Below are positions 62,001-64,000 of a stretch of DNA of 64,000 bases, in pieces. The stretch lies in assembly GCA_947579665.1 (NCBI GenBank), contig OX388343.1:87834254-87898253 (forward strand). The letters run 5' to 3'. The notes under the pieces are model-generated. The model did no database searches, was not told the origin of the DNA, and was given only the letters and a program-made list of their open reading frames with translations. The position numbers were made by a program, and so were the translations under genes. The stretch is from Sympetrum striolatum. Taxonomy: Eukaryota > Arthropoda > Insecta > Odonata > Libellulidae. Positions within the stretch are counted from its first letter, which is position 1; the number at the start of each line of letters is the position of its first letter.

Positions 62001-63142
62001 TGCCATAAAAAGTAGTGAATACGACTGCCGAAACATCGTTTAATTGATAAGGCCACTGTTCGTCACGGCAACTTTGACCTCTCATACCAGTAACGTCGGG
62101 GGGCGTCACGTACCAACCAAGAGATGTCGCAAGAACGAGTAGGCGTGGTATTCGTAATAAGAGCGCAAACGATTAGGACTGGAGATTAAGCACGCCAACT
62201 GGAAACTTCCGTCCGCAATGAACGCATTGATTAAAAGCGGCATAACATTTGAGCGTTGGGAGCAAATTTTTAAGATTTGGAGAGCGAAAACACTGACGCT
62301 GACTTATTTATACATCCCCTTCCTAACTTTAGAATGAAGCCCTACTTCGAGATAACGTCGGAATGCATTTCGAAATTCGTTTCAGAAACCTGATAATAAT
62401 TCACAATTATGCGGGATTTCGTTTACAAAATTTTAATTTAATGCGTAAAATTAATTACATGAACTGCCGATCATTTAGCAAAAGAGAAGCTTTGATTTCG
62501 ATCTTTATCATCGATAGGTTGGTGTGTTTACCTCGGGGTTTCTAAAAAAGGGGGCACAGTAAAAAAATAAACAGTGAATAACCTCTTCTAATCTCGGCCA
62601 ATTCTAAGCATCGTTTCTCTATTCTTTTATTAAAAGTCAACCATTTTGATACATCTATGGAGGCCCAAAAAATCGAAAGAACGTGTGCTCTTACCTAAAA
62701 CCGTAAACAGAAAACTAATACAAAAGTATGAAAGCAATTTCCCAAGCTAATATCTTAACTATTCAGCCATCTACTTCATTATTCTTCGATACACGTCAGA
62801 ATCACTTAATAATATCTACCGATTTTAATTTAATTGAAAAACAAAGGTAGGCAAAGATTCTCCGGAATCCGGAAACCTACAGTTAAGTTCTACCCCTTTC
62901 GACCAACAAGTAGGAAGATAGAAGACAGCTCCTTGTTGGTGAATTCAAACAAAATAGTCTAGTTTAATTTCCTCACCAGACTGGATGCAGTCAAGAAGGG
63001 TGGAGCCAAAGGAGGTCTTCTTGGTCTTGAGGGCATCAAAAACTTCTTTGGTCAGGTACTTCTTGAGAAGGGATTTGGAGTCGGAGCCCTCCAATTTCTT
63101 GAAGCCAGCTTCGAGCTTCTCAAGTACTGCAGCGTCAACCAT
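50051..63142 (-). CDS. ArgK: Arginine kinase
   Basis: Five coding exons on the minus strand: 63142-62977, 52682-52504, 51956-51717, 51117-50785 and 50200-50051. All are GT-AG with consistent phases, giving 355 residues, the normal length. The enzyme transfers phosphate between ATP and arginine to buffer cytosolic ATP in muscle and nerve. The N-terminal phosphagen-kinase domain holds the substrate loop DSGVGIY (residues 61-67). The C-terminal domain has STRVRCGRS (ATP phosphate contacts), VWCNEEDH (catalytic-type Glu 224), FCPTNLG (reactive Cys 270) and [13 protein letters not shown] (flexible loop, Glu 313). No key residue is missing. A splice acceptor 10 bp before the ATG (TTTGCAG, about 63153) shows an untranslated 5' exon upstream. 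Intron 1 is 10.3 kb and contains a hAT MITE. The small later introns have no identified insertions. Confidence 0.97.
54884..55069. mobile_element. hAT MITE, 186 bp, in arginine kinase intron 1
   Basis: The ends are CAGTGGTCGGCAAACCG and, read backwards, CAGTGATCGGCAAACTC. The flanks are a perfect 8-bp duplication GTTTTGCA (54876-54883 and 55070-55077). A palindromic CGCGGCTCGCGAGCC-like patch follows the left end. No coding capacity. The intact duplication suggests a fairly recent insertion. Confidence 0.92.
59245..59300 (+). promoter_or_regulatory. TATA-box-containing promoter-like sequence
   Basis: TGTATAAAAAAAACCGCG at about 59248-59265 is followed about 30 bp downstream by an initiator-like CTCATCCTC, in a locally CG-richer setting, on the strand opposite to arginine kinase. 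No coding frame with good start or splice sites follows nearby, so it may be chance or may start a non-coding transcript. Confidence 0.25.
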
Positions 63143-63275
63143 GGTGGTCTTCCTGCAAAAGACAAAAGAAAACCGGTGGTAAGTAACTCTGCAAGAAAAT
63201 ATTGAAGAAAAAAATCGTATTTAAGAAAAGAAAGCGTAACGAGAGGAAATACAATTCGTTGTGCTTTTGCTATAC

Positions 63276-63597
63276 GCTCCATCTGCTCCAATTCAACTAG
63301 AGCGGAGCCAAAAATTTGTTTCCTCATAGGTTTGCCTCTACCGGCATGTGACGCAACAATGTATCGAGATGATGTAGGGCAAAATGATACAAAATGCTGC
63401 ATTGCCGCTACGATAAAATCAGAAGTGTCTAATGGTAAAGTCCTTGCATCAGTGCAAGAAGTATGTATTGGAACAGATTTGTACCTCTGCGATTCTGTAG
63501 CATTTTCCGAGGCGCCCTTGTAGAGCCAAACGCACAGGAGGGCAATGGGCGTTAAGACAAGCAGACGGTTCCTCGCAAGACGACGAAATCTCCTCAT
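63276..63597 (-). CDS. Possible first coding exon of a signal-anchor protein
   Basis: A minus-strand frame starts with an Arg-rich stretch and a hydrophobic segment (MRRFRRLARNRLLV then LTPIALLCVWLY, residues 1-26), as in type II membrane proteins such as Golgi glycosyltransferases. It stays open for about 107 codons to a possible donor (GAGC|GTATAG, 63275). It lies 134 bp upstream of the arginine kinase acceptor. Splicing it straight to that acceptor would shift arginine kinase out of frame, so it is not an N-terminal extension of that enzyme. I do not recognise the protein. It may be a chance frame in the 5' region. Confidence 0.25.
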
Positions 63598-64000
63598 AAC
63601 AGACTAGTGGATATGGTAATTAAGTGAACGGAATTGCGGAGCCATGCCAAGAACTTTGGCCTCTGTACACCGAGGCAATATGAGAGACGCAAGCACTTGC
63701 GACTCCGCTTCTTCGAAACTCTTTCGCCTACGTCTCTGCTCGCCACGCGGATTTCCGCCTTCGCTGTCATCTGATAGATAGCGCTGAATACACCACGAGG
63801 CCCGACGTGTTGTATAACGGCACCGAAGAATCGTCACAATTCGGAATCTCTCGAAGATGGCAAACATCTTAGGTGTAAATATGAAAACAACCTTCAATGC
63901 GGAATTGAATCTTTCATCTCATTTAGGATTCCACGTGGGTAAGGCTGATAGCTTATAAAACAAATTATTCGTACTTAAGAGGATATTTTAAAACTTCCTT

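Larger units (their letters stand above)
52683..62976 (-). other. Arginine kinase intron 1
   Basis: A 10.3-kb intron between the first and second coding exons. Apart from the hAT MITE at 54884-55069 and a promoter-like patch near 59250, I recognise no gene, RNA or repeat in it. Its right part (about 57-63 kb) is somewhat richer in G and C than the intergenic block to the left. Confidence 0.7.

Noticed and set aside
63052..63597. N-terminal extension of arginine kinase encoded by the upstream minus-strand frame
   Set aside because: Joining the candidate donor at 63275 to the acceptor at about 63153 shifts the arginine kinase frame and reaches a stop soon after. The read-through frame into exon 1 is also not the arginine kinase frame.
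1..64000. CRISPR arrays, operons, riboswitches or viral genomes
   Set aside because: The window is eukaryotic nuclear DNA. No spaced direct-repeat array and no viral structural or polymerase genes were seen.

Overview
This is nuclear genomic DNA from an arthropod, most likely an insect with a large, AT-rich, transposon-rich genome. The evidence is split genes with GT-AG introns of up to about 10 kb, an arginine kinase (the phosphagen kinase of arthropods) of 355 residues typical of insects, and many eukaryotic DNA transposons, non-LTR retroelements and tRNA-derived SINEs. The arginine kinase reads most like those of hemimetabolous insects, but I cannot place it further without a search.

Four genes are supported. 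(1) Minus strand, exons between 15836 and 2962: the 5' two thirds of an ORP1/OSBPL1A-type oxysterol-binding protein (ankyrin repeats, PH domain, coiled coil, FFAT motif). Its lipid-binding domain lies beyond the left edge. (2) Plus strand 16389-17064: a two-exon CEP19-like centrosome/cilium protein, head to head with ORP1 and separated from it by about 550 bp. (3) Minus strand 24983-24461: a three-exon, 101-residue HMGA-type chromatin protein with AT-hooks and an acidic tail. (4) Minus strand 63142-50051: a complete arginine kinase in five coding exons with a 10.3-kb first intron. A possible further coding exon for a signal-anchor protein sits at 63276-63597 (weak).

The intergenic block 27.7-49.2 kb, and pieces of the introns, are built of mobile elements. 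Several can be delimited exactly from target-site duplications (TSDs): a hAT relic at 604-1251, two related 2.15-kb hAT elements at 36223-38372 and 38771-45040, a hAT MITE at 54884-55069, and a PIF/Harbinger-like MITE (46788-47262) inserted inside the TSD of another hAT MITE (47268-47400). Others are a decayed mariner (1346-2635), LINE relics at 20.6-21.7, 27.75-29.1 and 33.4-34.1 kb, SINEs at about 22.7, 45.5 and 49.0 kb, and a Tc1-like foldback at 22.3 kb.

The most unusual locus is 39050-43152, nested in the second 2.15-kb hAT element. It is two opposed copies of a transposon with long GC-rich terminal repeats and a decayed DDE transposase of IS630/Tc1/mariner type, with an unusually long second-D to E spacing of about 80 residues. 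The empty insertion site is preserved in the first hAT copy about 2.5 kb away, which fixes the boundaries. The remaining DNA (about 17.1-20.5, 30.4-33.4 and 53-63 kb) shows no recognisable genes.
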